Of a stretch of DNA of 64,000 bases, positions 28,215 through 36,300 are shown one piece after another. The position numbers and the translations under genes were made by a program. The notes under the pieces were generated by a model, which had not been told where the DNA came from, did not search any database, and was given only the letters and a program-made list of their open reading frames with translations. This DNA is from Limnobacter sp. SAORIC-580 (GTDB lineage: Bacteria; Pseudomonadota; Gammaproteobacteria; Burkholderiales; Burkholderiaceae_B): assembly GCF_013004065.1 (NCBI RefSeq), contig NZ_CP053084.1, positions 806,001 to 870,000 of the forward strand, written 5' to 3'. Position 1 is the stretch's first letter, and each line of letters begins with the position of its first letter.

Positions 28215-29243
28215 ATGAACGATACTCAAAAAAAGTCTCTGGAAAAATATTTGACGCAGGCATTGCTCGCAGACAGGGTTGAAATCTTGCAAGCAGCATT
28301 GCTTTCCGGTGGTGCCGTACAAGAAAACTGGGCACTGGATTTGCAGGTCACTGGTGGTGTTCATGGAAGTACTCAAGGTGGCCGATTGAACACTGTATTG
28401 CGTTGCGATTCACCCACTGCAGGTGTGGCCATCAGCCACGGTCGTGCGCAGGAATTCGCTTTGTTGCAAACCGTGTTCAATGCAGGTGTAACCGTACCGC
28501 AACCCTTGTGTTTGTGCACCGACACTTCCGTGTTTGGGCGCCCGTTTTTTGTGATGCGCAGAATAGGCGGCACAGCGGCTGGCCATGTGCTGGTGAAGAA
28601 CACCACTTACGCACCCGATCGTGTTGAACTGGCTAATCGCTTGGGTAGGGAATTGGCGCGTATCCATTCGATCAGGCCACCCCAGAAAGCGCTTGATTTT
28701 TTGCACACTTACGCTGAATCGCCCGCGCAGTATCGGATCAATACCCATCGCGAGTTTCTGGATCAACACCACACCGCTTACCCGGCACTGGAATGGGGTT
28801 TGCGCTGGCTTGAGCGCCACGCGCCAGCACGCGACTTGATTACACTGGCTCATGGCGATTTTCGCACCGGCAACTACATGGTGGATGAACATGGGCTGAC
28901 CGGTATTCTGGACTGGGAGTTTGCAGGTTGGAGCGATCCGCTGGAGGACGTTGGCTGGTTTTGTGCGAAATGCTGGCGCTTTGGGCAAGACGATTTACCG
29001 GCAGGCGGCATTGGTCTGCGCGAACATTTTTACCACGGTTATGAGGTCGAATCTGGTCGCACGATTGATCGAGATCAAATTCATTATTGGGAAGTGATGG
29101 CCCATGTGCGTTGGGCGGTGGTGGCCATTGAGCAGGCACAACGCTTTTGTTCCGGGCAAGAAAACTCCCTGTTGCTGGCTTTGACTGGCCACATTGTGCC
29201 GGAGCTGGAATGGGAAATTTTGAACATGACGGAGCACAACTGA
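28215..29243 (+). CDS. APH-family phosphotransferase (LvaA / ACAD10-11 kinase-like)
   Basis: The 342-residue kinase-fold protein has the Brenner motif LAHGDFRTGNYM and the metal-binding ILDWEFAGWSDPLEDVGWFC. This subgroup is annotated as aminoglycoside phosphotransferase but is found with acyl-CoA dehydrogenases. In P. putida, LvaA with LvaB phosphorylates 4-hydroxyvaleryl-CoA; in vertebrate ACAD10/11 the same kinase domain is fused to the dehydrogenase. The chosen ATG at 28215 lies just after the SDR stop; the open frame upstream overlaps the SDR gene. Its stop overlaps the next ATG (TGATG). Confidence 0.85.
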   Translation: MNDTQKKSLEKYLTQALLADRVEILQAALLSGGAVQENWALDLQVTGGVHGSTQGGRLNTVLRCDSPTAGVAISHGRAQEFALLQTVFNAGVTVPQPLCLCTDTSVFGRPFFVMRRIGGTAAGHVLVKNTTYAPDRVELANRLGRELARIHSIRPPQKALDFLHTYAESPAQYRINTHREFLDQHHTAYPALEWGLRWLERHAPARDLITLAHGDFRTGNYMVDEHGLTGILDWEFAGWSDPLEDVGWFCAKCWRFGQDDLPAGGIGLREHFYHGYEVESGRTIDRDQIHYWEVMAHVRWAVVAIEQAQRFCSGQENSLLLALTGHIVPELEWEILNMTEHN

Positions 29244-29617
29244 TGCGTGAACAACCCACTGGTGAATTGCTTTTGCAGTGCGCGCGCGAGCTGCTTAAGA
29301 GCAAAGTGTTGCCTATGTTGCAGGGTGATGCCAAGCGAGATGTGTTGATGGTGATGAATGCCATGTCGATTGCGCAGCGTGAGTTGCAGCAAGGCGCCGC
29401 ACTTGAGGAAGAAGAGCAACGCGGATTGGCCGAAGTATTAGGTGAACCTGTATTCGATGTGGCCCGGGCAAACCGTGTATTGGCGGCCCGCATTCGTGCT
29501 GGTGTTGCAGACCCTCACAACCCAGAGCGTACTGAAGTACTGAGCCACTTGCGTGTTGTGGGTAAAAACCGTTTGCTGGCCAGCAACCCCAAAATACTGA
29601 CGAGCCACAAAGTATGA
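29243..29617 (+). CDS. DUF6285 small protein (LvaB-like kinase partner)
   Basis: The product has 124 residues, mostly helical and charged, with no catalytic motif. It begins MREQPTGELLLQCARELL. DUF6285 proteins occur next to this kinase type; the P. putida homologue LvaB is needed for LvaA activity. Stop-start overlap with the kinase gene (TGATG) suggests stoichiometric coupled synthesis. An upstream in-frame ATG exists inside the kinase gene but would create a long overlap. Family assignment is by neighbourhood and general pattern. Confidence 0.75.
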   Translation: MREQPTGELLLQCARELLKSKVLPMLQGDAKRDVLMVMNAMSIAQRELQQGAALEEEEQRGLAEVLGEPVFDVARANRVLAARIRAGVADPHNPERTEVLSHLRVVGKNRLLASNPKILTSHKV

Positions 29618-30288
29618 GCACCTTGGTGTTGATGCGACATGGTCAGGCCTCGTTTGGGGCCGCGCGTTACGATGCTTTGTCGGAACTGGGACAAGCCCAG
29701 GCGCGAGCCACCGGGCTGTGGATGCGCAATCAAGGCGTACATCCAAATGCGGTGTTGCACGGACCCCGACAAAGGCAGGCTGACACCGCAAACTTGTTGC
29801 TCAAGGAAAGCGGGTATCTAATTTCTGGCAAACAATCTGAGGCATTGGATGAGTTTGCCGAGGGTGAAGAAATTTTCAGTGCAGCAGAGCAATTGCTTGG
29901 GCGCAGTATGGCACTCGACTCGGGTCGGTCACGCCTTGAAGTGCTGCGTGATTACGATGCAACCTGCCGGGCCTGGGCCAATGGAGACGTGCGTATCCCG
30001 GGGCGATTAAGCCTTGGCGAGTTTCGTGAACAGTTGCGCGATTGGTTAAGTTCGCACACACAGGCGCAACATGCCAACGGGCAGATTGAAGTGGTGGTCA
30101 CATCTGCCGGATCTATTGCAGCACTGGTGTGCGAAGTGATGGGCTTGCCCGATGCAAGCTGGTACAGCCTGCTGCGTGTAATTCGAAATGCATCGCTCAC
30201 CGAGGTACTGTATTCAAAAGGCAAAGTCAGCTTACTCAGTTTCAATGGTGTGAGTCACTTGCCACCGCAATTAAACACGTCCATGTAA
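29614..30288 (+). CDS. Histidine phosphatase superfamily protein
   Basis: The product has 224 residues with the catalytic LVLMRHGQASFG motif (Arg8, His9) and a later basic site (GPRQRQADTA). The second catalytic His is less obvious; the region VVVTSAGSIAALVCE has Ser-Ala where many members have a GH pair, so activity is uncertain. It overlaps the DUF6285 gene by 4 nt and closes the operon. In a phosphorylation-based acyl-CoA pathway a phosphatase could act in proofreading or recycling, but that is speculation. Confidence 0.82.
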   Translation: MSTLVLMRHGQASFGAARYDALSELGQAQARATGLWMRNQGVHPNAVLHGPRQRQADTANLLLKESGYLISGKQSEALDEFAEGEEIFSAAEQLLGRSMALDSGRSRLEVLRDYDATCRAWANGDVRIPGRLSLGEFREQLRDWLSSHTQAQHANGQIEVVVTSAGSIAALVCEVMGLPDASWYSLLRVIRNASLTEVLYSKGKVSLLSFNGVSHLPPQLNTSM

Positions 30289-30309
30289 TTTAGCGGCAGT
30301 AAACACAGA

Positions 30310-30696
30310 TCAAGCAGTTTGCTTGCCTCCTGCGGCATTTCCATGGCTGACCAGTTCCCGTGCAGGGCGCACTTCAATTGAGCCATAACGGGCGGGTGGA
30401 ATTTTCTCGGCCAGTGCAATCGCTTCATTCAGGTCTTGGGCTTCCAGCATGTAAAAACCTGCGAGCTGTTCTTTGGTCTCTGCAAAGGGGCCATCAGTCG
30501 TGTGGGTCTTGCCATTTCGAACCCGCACGGTAGTGGCGGTATTGACTGGCAACAAAGGGCTACCTGTGATGAAGTGCCCCTTGTGGCTTAAATTTTCAAC
30601 GCAGGCGATGCACTCGTTGTTCAGTGCATCCCATTCCTGTTGCGACATGCTGTTCATGATGTTCTCGTCGTAATACACCAAGGCCAGATATTTCAT
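30310..30696 (-). CDS. YciI/DGPF-domain protein (ECF42 partner), downstream copy
   Basis: The product has 128 residues with the family start MKYLALVYYDE and the DGPF motif (TTDGPFAETKEQLAGFYMLEA in part). Such YciI-like proteins are the hallmark partners of ECF42 sigma factors; their biochemical role is unknown. It is paralogous to the gene just upstream (30699-31073), 2 nt away. The frame is open past 30696, but the conserved MKYL start is chosen. Confidence 0.85.
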   Translation of the reverse strand: MKYLALVYYDENIMNSMSQQEWDALNNECIACVENLSHKGHFITGSPLLPVNTATTVRVRNGKTHTTDGPFAETKEQLAGFYMLEAQDLNEAIALAEKIPPARYGSIEVRPARELVSHGNAAGGKQTA

Positions 30697-30698
30697 AT

Positions 30699-31073
30699 TC
30701 AATCTCCGTAGCGACAATCTTCGCGAAGTGATTCTTCAATCGGACGAATTTCGATCGTACCCAACCGCGCAGAGGGCCATTGCGATGCAATTCGCAAGGC
30801 CTCGTTGAAATCATGGGCTTCAATCAGAAAAATACCACCCAGTTGTTCCTTGGTTTCTACAAAGGGCCCGTCGGTTGTTACCAACCTTTGATTACGCACC
30901 CGCACCAGCACACCATGGTTGGCGCTCTGAAGTGCATGGGTGGTAATCAAGTGGCCGCTTGCTTTCAAGGATTCCACATAACTCAATGTTTCCTGCCTCA
31001 AAGCCAGCCATTCTTCATGTGGCATGGCTTTGAAGAGGGCCTCTTCCTCATGGGCAAGGCAAAGGTATTTCAT
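30699..31073 (-). CDS. YciI/DGPF-domain protein (ECF42 partner), upstream copy
   Basis: This 124-residue paralogue of the downstream gene begins MKYLCLAHEEEALF and has TTDGPFVETKEQLGGIFLIEA as its signature region. The tandem pair probably arose by duplication. It lies 13 nt after the SnoaL-like gene. Both are on the same strand as the ECF42 sigma gene and likely belong to one transcript from the motif at 31537-31563. Confidence 0.85.
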   Translation of the reverse strand: MKYLCLAHEEEALFKAMPHEEWLALRQETLSYVESLKASGHLITTHALQSANHGVLVRVRNQRLVTTDGPFVETKEQLGGIFLIEAHDFNEALRIASQWPSARLGTIEIRPIEESLREDCRYGD

Positions 31074-31086
31074 GGCAGGTTGCCTC

Positions 31087-31503
31087 TCAAGGTTGGGCAT
31101 CGAAAATGGCTTTACCGCTTTCAGGGTCGAATGGCGAAGAAAAATGCTCATGCACAATTTTCCATTCATTTTTTTCCTGACGCAGACACACGGTGGCACG
31201 CATCCAGCCAACGTTTTCATTGCCAAAGTCTTGAACCGAACCACAACGCGACAGGTAATGGCAGAAGGCCAGTTCGCCGCTGCTTTGAATGTTCAATTGA
31301 TGAATTTCAAAGATGATGCCGCCACCGCACAACTGCATGCAGTATTTCCAGTGTTCTGCGTAATTCGCTTTGCCGACGATGTGCAGCACTTTGACTGCAT
31401 CAAACGACACCACATTCTCGCTGTAGTGGCTCATGATTTTTTCCAAGTCTTCGTCGACCACCGATTGTTGCCAGCTTTCCAGCACTGCCTTGATTGCGTT
31501 CAT
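31087..31503 (-). CDS. SnoaL/NTF2-like protein of the ECF42 operon
   Basis: The product has 138 residues with the cone-shaped NTF2-like fold expected from VLESWQQSVVDEDLEKIMSH and the C-terminal WKIVHEHFSSPFD. Similar calcium/calmodulin- or YybH-type proteins have ligand-binding or isomerase roles, but no specific function can be given. AAAGGAG lies before the ATG. It is the first gene after the predicted ECF42-type promoter and precedes two DGPF proteins. Confidence 0.8.
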   Translation of the reverse strand: MNAIKAVLESWQQSVVDEDLEKIMSHYSENVVSFDAVKVLHIVGKANYAEHWKYCMQLCGGGIIFEIHQLNIQSSGELAFCHYLSRCGSVQDFGNENVGWMRATVCLRQEKNEWKIVHEHFSSPFDPESGKAIFDAQP

Positions 31504-31536
31504 GGTTTCTCCTTTAGTTGGGGGTTTCATGAATTA

Positions 31537-31563
31537 GTCGAACGGCACTTTCTGAAATCGACA
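31537..31563 (-). promoter_or_regulatory. Candidate ECF42-dependent promoter (TGTCGA-N17-CGAC)
   Basis: On the minus strand TGTCGA and CGAC are 17 nt apart, about 34 nt upstream of the SnoaL-like ATG. I recall TGTCGA (-35) and CGA-type (-10) as the reported ECF42 motif, so this would make the operon a direct target of the adjacent sigma factor. Confidence 0.6.
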
Positions 31564-31584
31564 TTGTTTGAAATTTTTTTTAAA

Positions 31585-32835
31585 TTAATTTTTCAGTCTG
31601 CCCAAGTCATCCAGACGTTGTTGTAAAAAGCGCTGCTCCGGCCCTTGTCGAGTCAGACGAAGTGCGTCTTGATAGGCATCACGGGCTTCCTTTACGTGGC
31701 CCATTCGCCTGTACAGGTCTGCGCGTGTGGCGTGGGCCAAGTGGTAGTCGTGCAGGTGGCCTTGCGCCATCAACTCGTCGACCAGCGCAAGCCCTGCCTC
31801 GGGACCGTCTCGCATTGCCACGGCCACAGCCCGGTTCAGTGCAACCACCGGCGAATGGGTGTGTTCCAGCAGGGCGTCGTAAAGGCCAACAATTTGTATC
31901 CAGTCTGTTTTCTCCGTGCTGGGGGCTTCGGCATGCACAGCACTGATTGCTGCCTGCAGCGTGTATGCGCCAAATCGGCGTGTGGCCAAGGCCTGCAACA
32001 CCAACTGGCAGCCTTCGCGGATCTGGGCCTGATTCCAGAGTGTGCGATTCTGGTCTGCCAGCAAGATCAGATCACCATTGGGTGTGCAACGTGCTGCCTG
32101 GCGGGAGTCATTCAATAACATCAAGGCAAGCAGCCCCACAGCTTCGGGTTCTGGCAACAGTTGTACCAGCAGGCGCCCAAGGCGGATAGCTTCGCTGCAG
32201 AGTTCTTTGCGAATCAATGCTTCGCCGGTCGAGGCCGAGTAGCCTTCATTGAACACCAGATAGATCACATGCAGTACGGCATGCAGACGTTCTTGAAGCT
32301 GATCGGCTTGAGGCACTTCGTAGGGAATTTTGGCATCGCGAATTTTGGTTTTGGCGCGAACAATTCGTTGCGCCATGGTGGGTGTAGTGCTTAAAAATGC
32401 GCTGGCGACTTCTTCCGTGGAAAGCCCGCACACCTCCCGCAAGGTGAGCGCCAATTGGGCTTCAGGTGACAGGCTGGGGTGACAACAGGTGAAAATCAAC
32501 CGCAAGCGATCGTCTTCAATGGTTTCGTCGGCGTAATCGGGTTCATGGTGTAGTTGCTCGGCGAGATCGTCGGCAACGTCTTCAAACGAGGTGTCGAATT
32601 TTGCACGGCGGCGGATTTGATCAATGGCTTTGAATCGGGCGGTGGACACCATCCAGGCCCTTGGGTTGGTGGGGATGCCTTCGACTTCCCACCGCTGTAA
32701 TGCAATTGAAAATGCTTCGTGCATGGCTTCTTCAGCCACATCAAAATCGCCAAGCAAGCGAATGAGGGTGGCCAGAATTCGGCGGGACTCCTGTTGGTAA
32801 AAAGTATCTAGCCAAGGTCGCAGGGCAGTTCTCAT
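31585..32835 (-). CDS. ECF42-type RNA polymerase sigma factor with C-terminal extension
   Basis: The 416-residue protein has a normal ECF part (region 2: LLGDFDVAEEAMHEAFSIAL; region 4: LALTLREVCGLSTEEVASAF) in the first ~180 residues, plus a ~230-residue C-terminal helical TPR-like extension (DUF6596). This build, with DGPF proteins next door and no anti-sigma gene, is typical of ECF42. The extension is thought to control activity in place of an anti-sigma factor. Its ATG is 29 nt from a Fur box, so iron could influence its expression. Confidence 0.9.
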   Translation of the reverse strand: MRTALRPWLDTFYQQESRRILATLIRLLGDFDVAEEAMHEAFSIALQRWEVEGIPTNPRAWMVSTARFKAIDQIRRRAKFDTSFEDVADDLAEQLHHEPDYADETIEDDRLRLIFTCCHPSLSPEAQLALTLREVCGLSTEEVASAFLSTTPTMAQRIVRAKTKIRDAKIPYEVPQADQLQERLHAVLHVIYLVFNEGYSASTGEALIRKELCSEAIRLGRLLVQLLPEPEAVGLLALMLLNDSRQAARCTPNGDLILLADQNRTLWNQAQIREGCQLVLQALATRRFGAYTLQAAISAVHAEAPSTEKTDWIQIVGLYDALLEHTHSPVVALNRAVAVAMRDGPEAGLALVDELMAQGHLHDYHLAHATRADLYRRMGHVKEARDAYQDALRLTRQGPEQRFLQQRLDDLGRLKN

Positions 32836-32861
32836 GTACTTAAATTAACATTCGTTAATAC

Positions 32862-32882
32862 AAATGATAATAGTTATCATTA
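32862..32882. promoter_or_regulatory. Fur box between the sigma factor and TonB receptor genes
   Basis: ATGATAA-TAG-TTATCAT is a perfect 7-bp dyad and close to the GATAATGATAATCATTATC consensus. It lies 34 nt before the TonB receptor start and 29 nt before the divergent sigma gene start, so it may repress both when iron is plentiful. Confidence 0.8.
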
Positions 32883-32916
32883 TAATTGGTGGATTGTCCA
32901 TTCTCCGAAGTTTCTC

Positions 32917-35073
32917 ATGATCTCCCAGAATCCCAAAGTCAGCTTCTTGGCTCTCGCAGTATTTTCAGCCCTGTCATCCAACGCATTCGCCCAAGCCAAC
33001 GAGTTACCTGCAGTGCAGGTCAATGCCAGTGCCGATGCCTCAGCCGACGGACTTGCACCTGAATACGCAGGGGGCCAAGTGGCCACAGGCGGACGTGTGG
33101 GTTTGTTGGGCACGCAATCAAATATGGATTCGCCGTTTAACCTGACCAGCTACACCTCGAAGTTGATTCAAGACCAACAAGCATCCAGCGTTGGCGATGT
33201 GTTGTTGAACGATCCGGCAGTTCGCGTGGCGCGTGGTTTCGGTAATTTTCAGCAGGTGTACCTGGTGCGCGGCCTGCCCATTTTCTCGGACGACATGTCG
33301 TACAACGGATTGTATGGTCTGCTGCCCAGGCAATATCTGGCCGCAGAATTGATCGAACGCGTTGAAGTGCTGCGTGGCGCGAACGCGTTTTTGAATGGTG
33401 CAGCGCCCGGCGGCAGTGGCTTGGGTGGTGCGATCAATGTGGTGCCCAAGCGCGCGCCGAACTACGACATTAACCAGGCCACAGTGGGTGTGCAGAATGG
33501 TGGAGAAACTTACCTGGCTGGCGACTTTGCTCGCCGTTTCAACGATGGGTCTACCGGCATGCGGGCAACCATTGCCAGGCGCGATGGCGACACCAATGTT
33601 GAAGGAGAGTCGCGTGAACTTTCCTTGTTCGCAGTGGGCGCAGATTTTCGCAGTGACCATCTGCGAATCTCCGCAGATGTGGGCTATCAAGAGCACAAGC
33701 TTCAGGCTTCGCAGCCCAATATCACAATCGCCGCAGGCCTCGCCATTCCAACCACACCGCGTGCAGACCGCAGCATTGCGCAGCCCTGGACCTTCTCCAA
33801 CGCAGAGGACACATTCGGCACTGTACGTGCTGAATATGATTTCAATGACACGGTGACTGGCTGGTTGGCCGGTGGTGCAAGGGAAAGCAACGAGGCCGGG
33901 AATTTTTCCAACCCCACCGTGGTGGATGAACAGGGGAATACCAACGCCTTGCGTTTTGCAAATGTTCGTGAAGACTCCGTGCAAACTGCCGAAGCAGGTT
34001 TGCGCTTTAAGTTCAACGCGGCTGGGGTAAAGCACACCGTGAGTACCACCGCTTCAGTGTTTGAACTTGAGTCAAAAAATGCTTTCGATTTTTCCAGCTT
34101 TACCGGTTTCTCGAACAATATTTACAATCCAACAGCAGTTCCCGAACCCGCATTGGGCGCATTCCCCAGTGGCAATTTCAACAATCCTTTGCTGACCGAG
34201 AAAACAGAAACTTCAAGCCTCGCTGTAGCAGACACCATGGCGTTTTTGAGTGAGCGATTGTTGCTGACCGTGGGGGCGCGCCACCAGCAAATTGAAGCCA
34301 CCAGTTTTAATGGAAACACCGGTGAGCAAACCGCCAATTACTCTGAGAATGCCACCACACCGGTGGCGGGCGTGGTATTCAAACTTAGCCCCAAGTACTC
34401 GGTATATGCCAACTACATTGAAGGACTGGTGAAGGGTGACACCGCACCTGCCACTACTGGCGCAGGTGCACCTGTGGCCAATGCAGGAACTGTGTTCAAA
34501 CCTTACATTACTGAGCAGGTTGAGCTGGGCGTGAAATATGACGGCGGCAGCGTGGGTGGTTCAGTGTCGGTGTTCCAAAGTGAAAAGCCCAACTACGGCA
34601 TTGACAGTTCCAATACTTTTTCACAAGTAGGCGACCAAACCAATGAAGGCCTGGAACTCATGGCGTTTGGCAAAGCCAGCAAAACAGTCACCGTGCTTGG
34701 TGGCGTGAGTATTTTGAACACCGATGCTGATGGCCGCGATGCGATTGGCGCCCCTTCAACACAGGCCAACGTGGGGCTGGAATGGAGCCCGGCGCAGGTG
34801 CAGGGGCTTGCATTCGAGACAAGGGCAATTTACACCAGCAGTCAGTACGCTGATGCAGCCAATACACAAGAGGTGCCATCATGGACTCGCCTTGATTTGG
34901 GTGTCAGGTATGTGATGCCGGTGGGCAATGCGCAAGCGTTGACACTGCGAGCCCGTTTGGACAATGTGACTGATCGGAATTACTGGGCCTCTGCGGGTGG
35001 CTTCCCTGGTTCGGGTTACTTGACGATTGGCAACCCGCGTACCTTGACAGTGTCTGCTTCGCTGGATTTTTAA
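32917..35073 (+). CDS. TonB-dependent siderophore receptor
   Basis: The 718-residue outer-membrane receptor has a signal peptide (cleavage after NAFA), a TonB-box-like LPAVQVNA segment, a plug domain (FNLTSYTSKLIQDQQASSVG to VLRGANAFLNGAAPGGSG), and a 22-strand barrel ending in LTVSASLDF with terminal Phe. It imports a ferric siderophore using TonB energy. The Fur box upstream supports iron control. The siderophore cannot be named from sequence. Confidence 0.92.
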   Translation: MISQNPKVSFLALAVFSALSSNAFAQANELPAVQVNASADASADGLAPEYAGGQVATGGRVGLLGTQSNMDSPFNLTSYTSKLIQDQQASSVGDVLLNDPAVRVARGFGNFQQVYLVRGLPIFSDDMSYNGLYGLLPRQYLAAELIERVEVLRGANAFLNGAAPGGSGLGGAINVVPKRAPNYDINQATVGVQNGGETYLAGDFARRFNDGSTGMRATIARRDGDTNVEGESRELSLFAVGADFRSDHLRISADVGYQEHKLQASQPNITIAAGLAIPTTPRADRSIAQPWTFSNAEDTFGTVRAEYDFNDTVTGWLAGGARESNEAGNFSNPTVVDEQGNTNALRFANVREDSVQTAEAGLRFKFNAAGVKHTVSTTASVFELESKNAFDFSSFTGFSNNIYNPTAVPEPALGAFPSGNFNNPLLTEKTETSSLAVADTMAFLSERLLLTVGARHQQIEATSFNGNTGEQTANYSENATTPVAGVVFKLSPKYSVYANYIEGLVKGDTAPATTGAGAPVANAGTVFKPYITEQVELGVKYDGGSVGGSVSVFQSEKPNYGIDSSNTFSQVGDQTNEGLELMAFGKASKTVTVLGGVSILNTDADGRDAIGAPSTQANVGLEWSPAQVQGLAFETRAIYTSSQYADAANTQEVPSWTRLDLGVRYVMPVGNAQALTLRARLDNVTDRNYWASAGGFPGSGYLTIGNPRTLTVSASLDF

Positions 35074-35084
35074 CAGAGCATGTT

Positions 35085-35110
35085 GCGGCGCATGATTGAC
35101 CATGCGCCGC
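35085..35110. repeat. Strong intergenic hairpin after the TonB receptor gene
   Basis: GCGGCGCATG, a six-base loop, then CATGCGCCGC: a perfect 10-bp GC-rich stem 12 nt past the receptor stop. There is no T run, so it may be a stabilising or weak termination structure rather than a canonical terminator. Confidence 0.6.
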
Positions 35111-35181
35111 GAATGGCTGATGATGTAACCGCTCAGTTACATCTGTGTTGCAGTACTTTTTCCCTTCACTGGAACACCGCC

Positions 35182-36291
35182 ATGCTCACCCGCTTTCTGC
35201 TTGCCTCACTGGCCTTTGTTGGAACTGCGGCTTCCACGCCTGCACTTTCACAGGTCAAGGGACCGGAAATTCCGCCCAACCTCATCGGCAATGTCTCTCG
35301 CCAGCTTATGAAAGAGATGAAGCCATTGGACAAGCCACTGCACATCAAGATTTGCATTTTCGATATTTTGGGCAAGGCTGGGCCGGTGTTCAGCGTGGCG
35401 CAAGACATTGCTTTGGAAGCACGCAAGTGGAATGTGTTCGCCGAGTTGATTCCTCACACCAATGAAACGGTGGCCACCGAGTCCTTCAGGACAGGGCAAT
35501 GCGAGGCGGTGGGCATTACCACCTTGCGTGCGCGTTTGTTCAATCAGTTCATGGGCAGCTTTGATGCAGTGGGTGCGCTGCCCTCTTACGATCATGTTAA
35601 AACTGCTTTGCAGGTTTTGATGGGTAACGACGCTTTGTACGACCTGTCAATTCAAGGCAAGTATCAGGTGGTTGGCATGGCCCCATTGGGTGCAGCGTAT
35701 GTGATGGTGAACGACCGATCCATCGACTCGATTGAAAAGGCTGCGGGCAAAAAAGTGGCGGTGATGGATTGGGACAAAAGCCAGGCCAAAATGATTCAGC
35801 AATTGGGCGCACAGGCTGTGCCCAGCGATATTACCAACTTCGCGCAAAAATTTAATAACGGTGTGGTCGATATTGTGGCTGCGCCCGCCGTGGCCTTTGC
35901 ACCGCTCGAGTTGTACCGTGGCTTGGGCACCAAGGGTGGTGTGTACAAAATGCCGCTGTTGAACGTGACAGGTTCGGCCATTATCAACCGCACGCGCTTG
36001 GAGAAAGAAATTCCGGACCTCGATGAGCGTTTGAAAAAAATGCGCAAGTTTGGCTTGGGCTTTATTGATCAAGCGCTGGATGCTGTCAGGCTGATTGAGA
36101 AGCAGGTGCCTGCCAAATACTGGATGAACGTGACACCAGTGGATCAGGAAAAATACAATGTGATGATGCAGCAGGCGCGTGTGCAGTTGACGCAGGAAGG
36201 TGTATACGACAAACGCATGATGAGCCTGCTGAAAAAGGTACGCTGCCACCACACACCCAGTGCTGCGGAATGCAGCACGAATGTGGAGTAA
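35182..36291 (+). CDS. AdeT-like putative solute-binding protein
   Basis: The 369-residue protein has an N-terminal signal peptide (MLTRFLLASLAFVGTAASTPALS). The body resembles periplasmic TRAP-type or AdeT1/2-type solute-binding proteins, with a two-lobed fold suggested by KICIFDILGKAGPVFSVAQD and GKKVAVMDWDKSQAKMI. AdeT proteins were first linked to drug resistance in Acinetobacter, but their transport role is unproven. The start at 35182 places the signal peptide at the N-terminus; the open frame upstream crosses the intergenic hairpin. No permease gene is adjacent. Confidence 0.7.
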   Translation: MLTRFLLASLAFVGTAASTPALSQVKGPEIPPNLIGNVSRQLMKEMKPLDKPLHIKICIFDILGKAGPVFSVAQDIALEARKWNVFAELIPHTNETVATESFRTGQCEAVGITTLRARLFNQFMGSFDAVGALPSYDHVKTALQVLMGNDALYDLSIQGKYQVVGMAPLGAAYVMVNDRSIDSIEKAAGKKVAVMDWDKSQAKMIQQLGAQAVPSDITNFAQKFNNGVVDIVAAPAVAFAPLELYRGLGTKGGVYKMPLLNVTGSAIINRTRLEKEIPDLDERLKKMRKFGLGFIDQALDAVRLIEKQVPAKYWMNVTPVDQEKYNVMMQQARVQLTQEGVYDKRMMSLLKKVRCHHTPSAAECSTNVE

Positions 36292-36300
36292 TGCAACGTT

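Noticed and set aside
28215..29243. Aminoglycoside resistance kinase
   Set aside because: The APH fold is right, but the acyl-CoA dehydrogenase, SDR and DUF6285 neighbours fit the LvaA/ACAD11 type rather than antibiotic resistance.
33118..34035. A 305-codon minus-strand open frame opposite the TonB siderophore receptor
   Set aside because: Antisense shadow; the receptor frame has clear plug and barrel features throughout.
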